36,609 nt of DNA from positions 1 to 36,609 of IMG/VR virus record IMGVR_UViG_3300035698_033471; one strand, written 5' to 3'. Shown here in pieces: positions 16,569 through 24,398 of this stretch; the stretch's first letter is position 1; each line of letters begins with the position of its first letter. The DNA comes from a virus. Below the pieces are notes generated by a model, which was not told where the DNA came from, made no database searches, and saw nothing but the letters and a program-made list of their open reading frames with translations. The position numbers and the translations under genes were made by a program.

Positions 16569-16844
16569 TTATTCCTCGGAGGAATTTTTCAAATATAAGA
16601 AAGCATTAACGGTGTTAATCGTAAAATCTGTTATGCTAATGCTTATTACTATTGCAGAATAAACCAAGCTTGCGAAGGCGATAAAAAACAACGGAGATGG
16701 AAATGTATTTGATAGATTTCTTATTGCTAATTTAAAAACGTAAAGTGCAATTACAATTGTCGCAGGGCGGTACATGCCCATGTTGTCACAAACAACCTTA
16801 ACCGCTTCAACTAAACAATTTATATTCTTTAACAGAAAATCCAA
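16569..16844 (-). CDS. Small membrane protein
   Basis: A 91-residue protein with two predicted membrane helices (ATIVIALYVFKLAI and LFFIAFASLVYSAIVISISI) and a charged end. The start is uncertain: TTG at 16844 has no ribosome-binding site, and the ATG at 16781 would give a 70-residue version still keeping both helices. Family unknown. It lies immediately downstream of a decayed zinc-finger fragment. Confidence 0.45.
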   Translation of the reverse strand: MDFLLKNINCLVEAVKVVCDNMGMYRPATIVIALYVFKLAIRNLSNTFPSPLFFIAFASLVYSAIVISISITDFTINTVNAFLYLKNSSEE

Positions 16845-16848
16845 AAAT

Positions 16849-16977
16849 TTACACTGGCGTCAATAAATCATTTCGCAGTTTATCTCGACGAAGTTTTTTA
16901 TATATTCTCATACAGTCTTTACACTGCGAGCGGTAATAATTTTTGTCAGAAATATTTCTATAAAAGTTGTTTACTGT
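16849..16977 (-). pseudogene. Decayed zinc-finger domain remnant after GIY-YIG gene
   Basis: Directly after the GIY-YIG stop, another frame reads NNFYRNISDKNYYRSQCKDC then MRIYKKLRRDK and ends in TAA at 16851-16849. It has no start codon. The pattern F-(x)n-YxSxCKxC-(x)n-Y-x-x-LR resembles the second half of the small zinc fingers attached to phage homing endonucleases. The first Cys pair is not seen. It is most likely the former DNA-binding C-terminus of the adjacent GIY-YIG protein, cut off by a frameshift and partial deletion. Confidence 0.5.
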
Positions 16978-17267
16978 TTATTTTCTTTGATAAGCTTATC
17001 AATGTAGCCTTGTTCAATTTTAAAGCGTTCGCCTTTGGCACCCTCAACAACTTCGAGAACTTCAAACAGAAAAGCATCCTCGCCATGTTTGTTCCACGAG
17101 GCCTGAAGATGCTTGTTTTTATGCTTATTGTTTTTTAATGACGAGTAATGACCAGATGCCCTTTCTCGAAATCGCTTAGCAGAACCAATGTAAAATTTAC
17201 CGTTCCTAGCGTTTGTTATTTTATAGATGCTGCCTTTATTGGCATGACCGTCGAATATTTTTTTCAC
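16971..17267 (-). CDS. GIY-YIG endonuclease, catalytic domain only
   Basis: A 98-residue protein holding a complete GIY-YIG nuclease domain: GSIYKITN, KFYIGSAKRF, the catalytic Arg in RFRERASGH, ASWNKHGEDAFLFEVLE, and a metal-binding Glu in KIEQGYIDKL. The start is taken as GTG at 17267, since AGGAAA lies seven bases upstream and the product MKKIFDGHANKGSIYKI then aligns with MKKEYGGNSKKSGIYQI of the paralogue at 14029-14442; the ATG at 17285 has no ribosome-binding site. No DNA-binding domain is fused, but a zinc-finger remnant lies in another frame just beyond the stop. Confidence 0.82.
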   Translation of the reverse strand: MKKIFDGHANKGSIYKITNARNGKFYIGSAKRFRERASGHYSSLKNNKHKNKHLQASWNKHGEDAFLFEVLEVVEGAKGERFKIEQGYIDKLIKENKQ

Positions 17268-17337
17268 GGAAGTTTCCTGTCTCATACAAAATGATTTATA
17301 TCAATTATTACAAGACAGAGAGCAGGTTTTGTATAAT

Positions 17338-18228
17338 TTATGGACAGAATTTCGTTCCAGCGAATTTACACCAGCGACAATTAAACTTATTTTTTACATA
17401 CAAACCTCGACTAATTTGGTTTATGCAATTTTTTAATAAGTCAAGAGATTTGCTAATTGTTTTTGGACCAACAGAAACCTTGAGCATTTCAACTCTATTT
17501 CCATCTTTTCTAGGCGTTCTTTTCAGAAGAACGAAAGCGCATTTTGCATCTTTGATATCTACATTATGTTTTACACACCAAAAATGTTTATAAAATACAA
17601 GCTGCATCTGTTTTAAAGGAGATCGTTTTTGAGCGGCCTGCCATCCCCAGCCGGTTGTTTTCCAATCTATCAGCCAGTATTCCCATTCCCCAGGCACAGG
17701 CTCTCCCTTTAATGCGCTAAGACGAGTTCCTTCACCTTTTTTAACTTTAGGTACTTTAATTACAAGGTCAATAAAGCCTTTAAAATGCTTGTTTTTCATT
17801 CCCTCAATGGGTTCAAATAAAAGTTCCTCAACGGAAATAGCCTTCCACCCAGGAAATTCTTGATCGAGCCAAGGCGGGACTTGCTCCAAAATTGCAGGAA
17901 TTACATCAATGAATTCCTGTGCTTCTTCAGCAGTTACCGCCTTTGGTGTAAAGAGTAACTCACCAAGGCTTTTCTTAAATTCTTCCGTTAGTTCTTCATA
18001 CGAAGGAAGTTTCCCAGTTAGCACGTATTCTTCAAGAGCGCCATGTATTAGCTGTCCAAACGAAGTGTGAATAGTAGGTCCGTCGAAATCAATCTTATCA
18101 ACGTATTTTAATTTGTGCCTCAGAGAACATTCATACCAATTCGAAAATTCTGAGAAGCTTATGTGATATTTACCTGTTGGTAAAATTGATTTATCTTTAA
18201 ATAAAGGTAATTGTACGTGGTCATTCAT
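17338..18228 (-). CDS. PD-(D/E)XK nuclease with probable Fe-S cluster (Cas4/RecB-like)
   Basis: A 296-residue nuclease of the RecB/Cas4/AddB class. Motifs are His62 in FGQLIHGALEE, Glu135, Asp154 in KGFIDLVIKV, the catalytic Asp188-Trp-Lys190 in YWLIDWKTT, and a downstream Q..L.FYKHFW helix. One cysteine near the N-terminus (Cys34) and three at the C-terminus (Cys284, Cys287, Cys295) reproduce the spacing of [4Fe-4S] clusters in Cas4 and AddB. It likely resects or trims DNA ends for phage recombination, upstream of RecA and SSB. There is no CRISPR array or cas gene nearby. It starts 8 bp after the guaB-like gene. Confidence 0.9.
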   Translation of the reverse strand: MNDHVQLPLFKDKSILPTGKYHISFSEFSNWYECSLRHKLKYVDKIDFDGPTIHTSFGQLIHGALEEYVLTGKLPSYEELTEEFKKSLGELLFTPKAVTAEEAQEFIDVIPAILEQVPPWLDQEFPGWKAISVEELLFEPIEGMKNKHFKGFIDLVIKVPKVKKGEGTRLSALKGEPVPGEWEYWLIDWKTTGWGWQAAQKRSPLKQMQLVFYKHFWCVKHNVDIKDAKCAFVLLKRTPRKDGNRVEMLKVSVGPKTISKSLDLLKNCINQISRGLYVKNKFNCRWCKFAGTKFCP

Positions 18229-18236
18229 GATTTTAT

Positions 18237-19316
18237 TTATCCATTAAGGCCGTGTGGCTTAGATTCCTTATATCCTGCTTGTGAAATTTTAATAAATTCG
18301 GATTTATCTTGTAACTGTTTAATGTTTTGCGAACCACAATAAGAAAATCCAGATCTTATACCATCGCATAATCGGTTAATAATTTTTTCAACGTTACCTT
18401 TGTAGGAAACTAAAGTCTCCTCACCTTCAATATAATCAGCTTTTCCAAAATGTTGCTTCTTGGCGCCATAGGAAGCAGAGCCTCTGTAAATTTTATATCT
18501 CTCGCCGTCAAAAGCTTTAATTACATCACCAGGCGCTTCATCGGCGCCGGCAAGTAAAGAGCCGAGCATGACTGCTGAGGCCCCCGCTGCTAAAGATTTT
18601 ACAATATCACCAGAGGTTTTTATTCCTCCATCTGCAACCAAGTCATTTTCTATACAAAGCGACAACGAAGGCGTACACAGACCGACGGAAGCTTTAGGGT
18701 AGGTGCTATAATCCATAACCGATTGAAGTGTTGGTGATCCACAGCCGGTCATTATTCTAGTAGAGCACATTGATCCACCGCCCACGCCGATTTTTAAAAT
18801 GTCAGAATACTTTGAAATTTCAAAACTTCCATCAGGAGAAGCGAAATTGCCTACCATTAGAGCTATGTCCGGGTAAGCATCTTTAAATCTTTTACACACC
18901 TCTAAAACATTAGCTTGCGCTCCATGAGCAACATCAATGCAAATTAGATTTACACCATACCCTATTAGTGCATCGGCTCGACGCTTCCAATCTTCTCCAA
19001 TACCGATGGCGCCTCCGACATTTACATCCTGAATAGACTCGTTCCTCATATTAGAAAATACGTCGACAATCATTCTGCCCTGGTCTTCAATGGATTGCAT
19101 TCTATGAATTATTCCGAGGCCGCCGAGCTTGGCCATTTTAGTCGCCATATCTGTTTCGCAAACGGATGGCATGTTGGCGGCAATAATAGGAACTTGCAAT
19201 TTTACATTATGAATAGTGGTTCCTATATCAATGTTTTTTCTTGAACCACCTTCAAAAAATTTTGGAACTAATAAAACATCATCAAATGATAAAGCTTGCT
19301 TTTCTCTTATTTTCAT
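18237..19316 (-). CDS. IMP dehydrogenase/GMP reductase family enzyme, no CBS domains
   Basis: A 359-residue TIM-barrel enzyme. It has the family start ALSFDDVLLVP, GIIHRMQSIEDQ, IDVAHG, and the catalytic loop GVGGGSMCSTRIMTGCG with nucleophile Cys184. The C-terminal QAGYKESKPH resembles IMP dehydrogenase, while the lack of CBS domains, the AANM motif and the short flap (DYIEGEETLVSYKGNVEKI) resemble GMP reductase. It could therefore make XMP from IMP or IMP from GMP. Either way it would redirect host guanine nucleotides. A leader of about 25 nt runs from a TATAAT promoter-like element, and AAGG precedes the ATG. Confidence 0.9.
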   Translation of the reverse strand: MKIREKQALSFDDVLLVPKFFEGGSRKNIDIGTTIHNVKLQVPIIAANMPSVCETDMATKMAKLGGLGIIHRMQSIEDQGRMIVDVFSNMRNESIQDVNVGGAIGIGEDWKRRADALIGYGVNLICIDVAHGAQANVLEVCKRFKDAYPDIALMVGNFASPDGSFEISKYSDILKIGVGGGSMCSTRIMTGCGSPTLQSVMDYSTYPKASVGLCTPSLSLCIENDLVADGGIKTSGDIVKSLAAGASAVMLGSLLAGADEAPGDVIKAFDGERYKIYRGSASYGAKKQHFGKADYIEGEETLVSYKGNVEKIINRLCDGIRSGFSYCGSQNIKQLQDKSEFIKISQAGYKESKPHGLNG

Positions 19317-19341
19317 TAACCTGCCTTGGATTTACCGCTAA

Positions 19342-19355
19342 TTTGTATTATACCT
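19342..19355 (-). promoter_or_regulatory. Promoter-like element AGGTATAATACAAA (before guaB-like gene)
   Basis: Exact copy of the 14-bp element at 2466-2479, again with TATAAT in leftward orientation (19352-19347), about 30 bp before the start codon. It is also one arm of the inverted repeat at 19343-19385. Confidence 0.55.
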
Positions 19356-19385
19356 GGTTAAAACAGATTTTAAACTATAATACAA
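19343..19385. repeat. 10-bp inverted repeat overlapping promoter
   Basis: TTGTATTATA and TATAATACAA are separated by 23 bases. One arm contains the leftward -10; the other gives a rightward TATAAT that would read antisense into the glycosyltransferase gene. This could be an operator, a divergent promoter pair or a hairpin. Confidence 0.45.
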
Positions 19386-19409
19386 GGCAATGGAAAGACC
19401 AGTAAAGAA

Positions 19410-20315
19410 TTATTTATTTATTTTTTCCCAAAATCGTTTTGGTCTTTGGCGAAGCTCATATTCAATTTGGTCCAACGAATCATTAAACCAATGCTCTTTT
19501 GCATGCTGAACATTATCATTCAATCTTAAATCTAAACCAAGCAATTTTGCCTCAATAACAATTCTAGGGCAAGTGTCAAACCCTTCTGGAAGGAAGATAA
19601 GGCCCTTTTTTGTGGAAAGTTTTTTGAGAAAGCTGCTGTGATCTAGTCCCCCAATTAACTCATAAGGCATGTTATTTTCTTCACAATAGGCAATTGTTTT
19701 GTTCTCAGCTTTAATCCACGATGCGCCGGATAACACAGCCCAAGCACCATCCCCTTCTACTGTTTTCCTATTTTCTCTCAAGGAAACAAGGTTATCAATT
19801 GTTGAACTTTTAAATGTGGATGATTGAACAAAAAAGTTTTCCGAGCTTGCCTTCGGGAAAAGCTTTACATATATGTTCATTTGTTCTTCCGACATGAAAA
19901 AAACTTTATGCGCTCGCTGATAGAGTCCTCTAATAAAAATACCCTGTTGTTCATTATGACAGGTGCAATCAACGCCTTCTTTAAGCTTATGCAGGTGTGA
20001 TGATCTGTACTTACAATATTTGTAGTCGCATTCTATAATAGAAAATTTTACTTTAGAAGCTACAAGCTCTATTAAACATTCTTTTCTCATCTGAGAGAAA
20101 TTGCCCAATAGCCAATGCTTATTTTTGTTTTTTTCGATAAGCTCTGGTGTTACAGATGCAGAGTGAATTTTAAAAGTTTCATAAGGGCACACATCCAATA
20201 TTGCCGCAAGAGTAAGTTCGGCACCACCGGAATAATCCTCAGCAAACATATCACTAACAACAACCATTTCTGTTGATTTTGGAATATAAAAAACTGTTTG
20301 AGGAACTTGAATCAT
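19410..20315 (-). CDS. GT-B fold glycosyltransferase (family 4-like)
   Basis: A 301-residue protein with the GT-B layout: an N-terminal half starting near VVVSDMFAEDYSGGAELTL (the glycine-rich acceptor-side motif) and a C-terminal half ending in FLPEGFDTCPRIVIEAKLLG, the E-x7-E motif that binds the nucleotide sugar in GT4 enzymes. It is shorter than most GT4 enzymes. A cysteine-rich stretch (CDYKYCKYRSS...CTCHNE) in the middle is unusual and could bind zinc. The third glycosyltransferase of the window; acceptor unknown. Confidence 0.8.
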   Translation of the reverse strand: MIQVPQTVFYIPKSTEMVVVSDMFAEDYSGGAELTLAAILDVCPYETFKIHSASVTPELIEKNKNKHWLLGNFSQMRKECLIELVASKVKFSIIECDYKYCKYRSSHLHKLKEGVDCTCHNEQQGIFIRGLYQRAHKVFFMSEEQMNIYVKLFPKASSENFFVQSSTFKSSTIDNLVSLRENRKTVEGDGAWAVLSGASWIKAENKTIAYCEENNMPYELIGGLDHSSFLKKLSTKKGLIFLPEGFDTCPRIVIEAKLLGLDLRLNDNVQHAKEHWFNDSLDQIEYELRQRPKRFWEKINK

Positions 20316-20329
20316 TCTACTATGATAAT

Positions 20330-20599
20330 TTAAGATAATTTTATTGGTTCAAAATAATGAAAAAATTGTTCGGTACTTTGATAATATGTTAACTCGGTAT
20401 TTTCTTTAACCAGTGTTTTAACAACAACAGCATTTGAAAAAATATCATCAATATCTCGACCACCCACATTTGGATTGGGTGCGAGAACATCAATTAGTAA
20501 TATATGCATGCCTTTTTCTAAGAGTGTATAAGGATCGCTTTTTTTAATTCTAAATATTTTTCCAATATAAGGTTTTAAAAACTGCACCCCTGCATTCAT
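20330..20599 (-). CDS. Small unknown protein
   Basis: An 89-residue protein from ATG 20599 (a TTG at 20626 would add nine residues; neither has a clear ribosome-binding site). The body, KIFRIKKSDPYTLLEKGMHILLIDVLAPN..., has alternating beta-type composition. No family recognised. It lies between the kinase and the glycosyltransferase in the same leftward run. Confidence 0.5.
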   Translation of the reverse strand: MNAGVQFLKPYIGKIFRIKKSDPYTLLEKGMHILLIDVLAPNPNVGGRDIDDIFSNAVVVKTLVKENTELTYYQSTEQFFHYFEPIKLS

Positions 20600-20657
20600 G
20601 TGGTTTGATTTTATACAGCTATTCAACAGGCTCTCGTAAATAAATTAATATAATTCT

Positions 20658-21113
20658 CTATGATTGTTTTAAATTATTTTTAATGATTTTTTCTTTTCTT
20701 TTTAATCGATCCGGTAGTTCTTCCATTCTATCATGCATTCTCTTTACAACCTCAACTGGGACTCCGTGAGCGTTCCTGGCAGCTGCAATATCAACCTTAG
20801 TTTCCATTCTCACGAATTCAATTTCATACCCAGCATTCTCTGCGGCTTCGATGTAAGTTTTCATTTCCCAAAATTGTGTGTTTGTATTATCAACTATAAT
20901 TGGTGATTCACCTTGTTCAATTGCACTGAAGAAATTATTCTTACAAGACTTATGAGCATGACCAAGTAATTTTGGATCGAAATTATACTCACCTTTTTTG
21001 TTATAGAAGTAATGATCAGCTGAACAAGTAAAGGCTGTTGGGTGATTTTTTTCAATATAGGTTGATTTACCCGAGCCGCTAATCCCTCTAAGAATTATTA
21101 CTTTTTTAGTCAT
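20658..21113 (-). CDS. P-loop kinase, polynucleotide-kinase-like
   Basis: A 151-residue AAA_33-type P-loop kinase. Walker A is GISGSGKST (10-18), followed by SADHYF (31-36), VDNTNT (74-79) and the lid R.....H..P..VV.RM. This set matches the kinase domain of T4 polynucleotide kinase and its cellular relatives. It would phosphorylate 5'-OH ends of RNA or DNA, a step in tRNA or DNA repair. The phosphatase domain of T4 Pnkp is absent. The presence of a large tRNA array makes an RNA-repair role attractive, but no RNA ligase is seen in the window. Confidence 0.85.
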   Translation of the reverse strand: MTKKVIILRGISGSGKSTYIEKNHPTAFTCSADHYFYNKKGEYNFDPKLLGHAHKSCKNNFFSAIEQGESPIIVDNTNTQFWEMKTYIEAAENAGYEIEFVRMETKVDIAAARNAHGVPVEVVKRMHDRMEELPDRLKRKEKIIKNNLKQS

Positions 21114-21125
21114 ATTTCACATTTT

Positions 21126-21944
21126 CTATTTGGTAATTTCGGGATTTTCATCTGCGCCGAAAGCTTTGAGCATTTGTTTTAACTCGGTTTCTGAATAATC
21201 TTTTGTAAAGTCATATGTGCTACTTGATAACTTATTCAAAGCCAATTTATCAGCCAGGTGCTTTGTAGAGTCATCCACACAAAGAGTTTTCTTATCATCC
21301 CATAATTGCTTTGGGGTGATAACAACGGTTTCCGACATAATATCGGTATTGTAACTAAAGGCAAAATAACATTGATTATATGTAAGAGCTTGCGGAACTT
21401 CTTCAATTTCGGGTTCCACAGCTTCAGGTTCATTTGGCTTAACTCCTTCAGCCGGCGACGTAACATCCACCTCGGTATCTTCATCCTCTTCATACTCGTA
21501 ACGAACTTTGTATTCAATTTGTGACTCAACCCCAAATGGTTTGTCATCCCTATAGAGAATTTCAGCGAAGCCTAGTGCTAGCGCAATTGAAACATCCTCT
21601 AAGGTGACATCCTCCATAAGCTTTGAATAAGCATGTTCACATGACATGACATTTTTATTAATTGAATCAATTCTATAGGTGTTGGAATGAAACCCATTCT
21701 TCTTAATCATACCTAACCCAATTATGTCATTAACCTTAAAGGAATTGAACAATTCACCACTGTCCTCTTTATCAATTAACAATTTACCTTTGATAAGTTT
21801 TTGTTTTTCCTTCGATGAGATTGAGGAGAAAAATTTCATCCCCGCACTTAGAATTTCATGAGTTGAACGACAAGGGTACCTTGATTCGTTAGGGTGTTCT
21901 TTCCTGTCAATTAGGATTGTCTGCTCTTCAACCTTCATAGTCAT
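21126..21944 (-). CDS. Unknown protein with acidic linker
   Basis: A 272-residue protein with two folded-looking blocks joined by an acidic, Pro/Glu-rich linker (about residues 152-187). No family recognised. The first block has a KEHPNESRYPCRSTHEIL segment and a GLGMIKKNGFHSNTYRI stretch of beta character. AGAGAG precedes the ATG at 21944. It follows the 302-bp AT-rich gap behind the terminase gene. Confidence 0.65.
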   Translation of the reverse strand: MTMKVEEQTILIDRKEHPNESRYPCRSTHEILSAGMKFFSSISSKEKQKLIKGKLLIDKEDSGELFNSFKVNDIIGLGMIKKNGFHSNTYRIDSINKNVMSCEHAYSKLMEDVTLEDVSIALALGFAEILYRDDKPFGVESQIEYKVRYEYEEDEDTEVDVTSPAEGVKPNEPEAVEPEIEEVPQALTYNQCYFAFSYNTDIMSETVVITPKQLWDDKKTLCVDDSTKHLADKLALNKLSSSTYDFTKDYSETELKQMLKAFGADENPEITK

Positions 21945-22246
21945 AATAATACTCTCTTTCGAAGTTTCATATTAGTTAAAATAACTAACATAGTATTAGA
22001 ATAGCATAAATTATCTTGTAATTAAATGTATTAATAAACTAAGGATCTGGTAGTATTAATTAATATAATTAACAATTAAAGAAATTGTAATTATTTAATG
22101 TTTTAATTAATTGTTAAACAACTAGATTTAATAATTATTAACAGTAAAGATTAAATATAATTAACTTACTAATTTCTAATTTGGATCAGATCCTGAGTTT
22201 AAATTAAGAGTAAATTATTGTCTAAGGTTAATTAAAATTAAGTGAT
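21945..22246. other. 302-bp AT-rich non-coding region with repeats
   Basis: No credible gene. The part 22020-22245 is almost all A and T, with many TTAA/TTAATTAA words. Features: inverted repeat TTAACAATTAA (22069-22079) / TTAATTGTTAA (22107-22117); inverted repeat AGGATCTG (22042-22049) / CAGATCCT (22187-22194); near-palindrome GGATCAGATCC (22183-22193); and the direct repeat ATATAATTAAC twice. This could be a replication origin, packaging signal or regulatory region behind the terminase gene. Confidence 0.6.
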
Positions 22247-23935
22247 TTAATCTTTCGTAACCCAGTCCCACTGCTTCCAAAAGGGTGAATTGTGATCTTG
22301 AACATTTTGTTTTCTTACTGGAGAGTTTTGATTATTATGATTACTAAACTCGGAAAATGAGTTTCCTGTTGTGATTGGTGGATGATTATTGTCACTTTGA
22401 TTAGAATCTAAAGATTTATGTGACACAGACATACCGGCAATCATTGCCTTCGTCATTTCATCTGCACTATGAACATTAGTTCCATTTGCTTCAAATAAAC
22501 TATTAGCAATTGCAAAACTCATAACTAGGTCATCGTTATAACCTTTTTGAGCCATTGGTTTATTACCTTTCCAAATGAAAGTTTGAAATTCTTCATAAAG
22601 TCTTTTACTGTATGATTTTACCTTGTTGTTTCTTATCACATCTTCTAGTCTGGATAGAATTTCAATTCGACTTTTTTGTGTTGTTTCAAACCCAGGTATT
22701 TCATTTTCAGTATCAGCAGTAGTGTAAGTCATGTAAATATTCTTATGAAACTTGTCGTAATACAAATTAGGATATTTCATTTCCTTTAACTTAAGACAGC
22801 AACCAATACCAACAGAATTTCTTTCTGGACATATAGTAGCCATATTATATCTCATGCCCATTGCTATTAATATCTCAGCAAATTTATCCGGTGGTACTTT
22901 TCCTTTGTATTCAGCGACGATTTCATCGTCTGTTGCATCAATAACATGAAAAGCTGAATAGTCTGCTGCGTCTCCACGAGCAACATCAGCACCAATTATA
23001 TATTTATTACCAGGAACAGGGTATTTCCATATCCATACATCTTTTTTAATCATACCAGCAAGTCCCCATTGTTCAATAGGTTCTTTTATTAATTTAAAAA
23101 TCCGCTCCATTATTTCTATTTTTAAGAATGTGTCACCCGAAGCAGCAAATGAGCATAAAAGCTCCTGGGATACTCCACGCTCACCTTTTGCTTGAATAAT
23201 TGCTCTTCTTTGTTTTTCATACCATTCTTCATCACGTTCTGGATGAACTGTCCATGGCAATTCTATTGATTTAAAATCATTCTTTTCTTCTTTTGCCTCA
23301 ACCCAAATTTTATGGAATAGACTACCAACACCTGCTGGTGTAGAAAGTAGTATTGCAGATCCTCCGGTTGATAAAGTTGGTTGCAGCCCTAGCCAAATTT
23401 CATCAATTCCTTCGATATGAGCCGCCTCATCAACAATTAATAATGAAAGAGCCTCACCACGACCCGCTCCTGGGCTGGTTGGGATGGCCTGAATTTTACT
23501 ACCATTTGAAAAAACAATATACCTAACCGATTGGGCCTTAATTTGTGGCATGATTAACCAGTCAGGCACTTCATACAACATTGCCTCTACTTTTTTAATA
23601 AAAAGTTTCGCTGTTTCGAGCTTGATTGCGATTACAAGAATATTTTTTTCTTTTTGGAATAAAGCCATCCAAAGTGAATACGCTGCAACGATTGTAGATA
23701 GGCCTAACTGCCTACTTTTATTTATAATTACGTTTCTGTTTTCTTGAAATGCCTCAAGGCATTCGTCTTGAAATGGGTATGTTACAAATGGAATCATACC
23801 TTTCAATGGGTGGGCAATTTTTACATAGTTATTTATGAAGTAAGCTGCGTCAGTCCCGCACTTAACAATCTCCTGCATTTGTATTTTTTTTGGTGGAGCT
23901 TTGCTTTTTTTGTTCGGGTTTTTTCTTCTTGGCAT
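22247..23935 (-). CDS. Terminase large subunit (T4 gp17-like)
   Basis: A 562-residue DNA-packaging motor. The ATPase domain has a Walker A-like KSRQLGLST (73-81, Lys early and Leu replacing the classical lysine, a known terminase variant), Walker B LLIVDEAAH (Asp169, Glu170) and coupling motif LLSTPAG (197-202). The RNase H-like nuclease domain has Asp317 in IIGADVARGD, Glu371 in CPERNS, and Asp468-Asp469 in GYNDDLVMSFAIA. All catalytic residues for ATP hydrolysis and DNA cleavage are present. The basic N-terminal tail (MPRRKNPNKKSKAPPKK) is unusual but may bind DNA. It is the best marker that the window is from a T4-superfamily-type packaging phage. Confidence 0.96.
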   Translation of the reverse strand: MPRRKNPNKKSKAPPKKIQMQEIVKCGTDAAYFINNYVKIAHPLKGMIPFVTYPFQDECLEAFQENRNVIINKSRQLGLSTIVAAYSLWMALFQKEKNILVIAIKLETAKLFIKKVEAMLYEVPDWLIMPQIKAQSVRYIVFSNGSKIQAIPTSPGAGRGEALSLLIVDEAAHIEGIDEIWLGLQPTLSTGGSAILLSTPAGVGSLFHKIWVEAKEEKNDFKSIELPWTVHPERDEEWYEKQRRAIIQAKGERGVSQELLCSFAASGDTFLKIEIMERIFKLIKEPIEQWGLAGMIKKDVWIWKYPVPGNKYIIGADVARGDAADYSAFHVIDATDDEIVAEYKGKVPPDKFAEILIAMGMRYNMATICPERNSVGIGCCLKLKEMKYPNLYYDKFHKNIYMTYTTADTENEIPGFETTQKSRIEILSRLEDVIRNNKVKSYSKRLYEEFQTFIWKGNKPMAQKGYNDDLVMSFAIANSLFEANGTNVHSADEMTKAMIAGMSVSHKSLDSNQSDNNHPPITTGNSFSEFSNHNNQNSPVRKQNVQDHNSPFWKQWDWVTKD

Positions 23936-23959
23936 AATAACGCTTATTTTGTATGAGTT

Positions 23960-24358
23960 TTATTTTACTTTGATAAGAGCGGTCGCTCTATAATAACCTC
24001 TAGTAACGCCAGAGTAAGAAGAAACACTCACAAATTCATTACTTTCTTCAAGCATTCCAGGGTTGAACTCAAAGTTTATTTTTTCATCAAACTTACTTTC
24101 ATATTCATCTTTTGCCCGGTCGATTGCACCTTGGATCATTGCGATTGCAGTATCCCGGTGCCTTCTTTGTCTTTCACGCATCAATTGATCAGTTGAATAA
24201 GTAACGGACATAATGCACTTTGCCTTTAGAAGCCCGCTATCAATCGTAGATAATTTTACATTCATTCCATTCACATGTTGGAAACCTGGTCCATCAGTAC
24301 CGAACGAGCTATTTACAACCTGAGAAAGTCTTAGAAGTTTTTTGTAATCTTTTTCCAT
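23960..24358 (-). CDS. Unknown small phage protein upstream of terminase
   Basis: A 132-residue protein from ATG 24358 (MEKDYKKLLRLSQVV); a TTG at 24427 would extend it into the preceding gene without support. Contains a helical segment with ERQRRHRDTAIAMIQGAI and a beta-rich C-terminus (SVSSYSGVTRGYYRATALIKVK). No family recognised. The position just before the terminase suggests a packaging or head role. Confidence 0.6.
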   Translation of the reverse strand: MEKDYKKLLRLSQVVNSSFGTDGPGFQHVNGMNVKLSTIDSGLLKAKCIMSVTYSTDQLMRERQRRHRDTAIAMIQGAIDRAKDEYESKFDEKINFEFNPGMLEESNEFVSVSSYSGVTRGYYRATALIKVK

Positions 24359-24398
24359 AATAAACCTGTTGTTAATAAATAGAAGTTCAAATCGAAAG

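Noticed and set aside
17338-18228. Possible CRISPR link because of the Cas4-like nuclease
   Set aside because: No array of regularly spaced repeats and no other cas gene in the window; phages use such nucleases in recombination.
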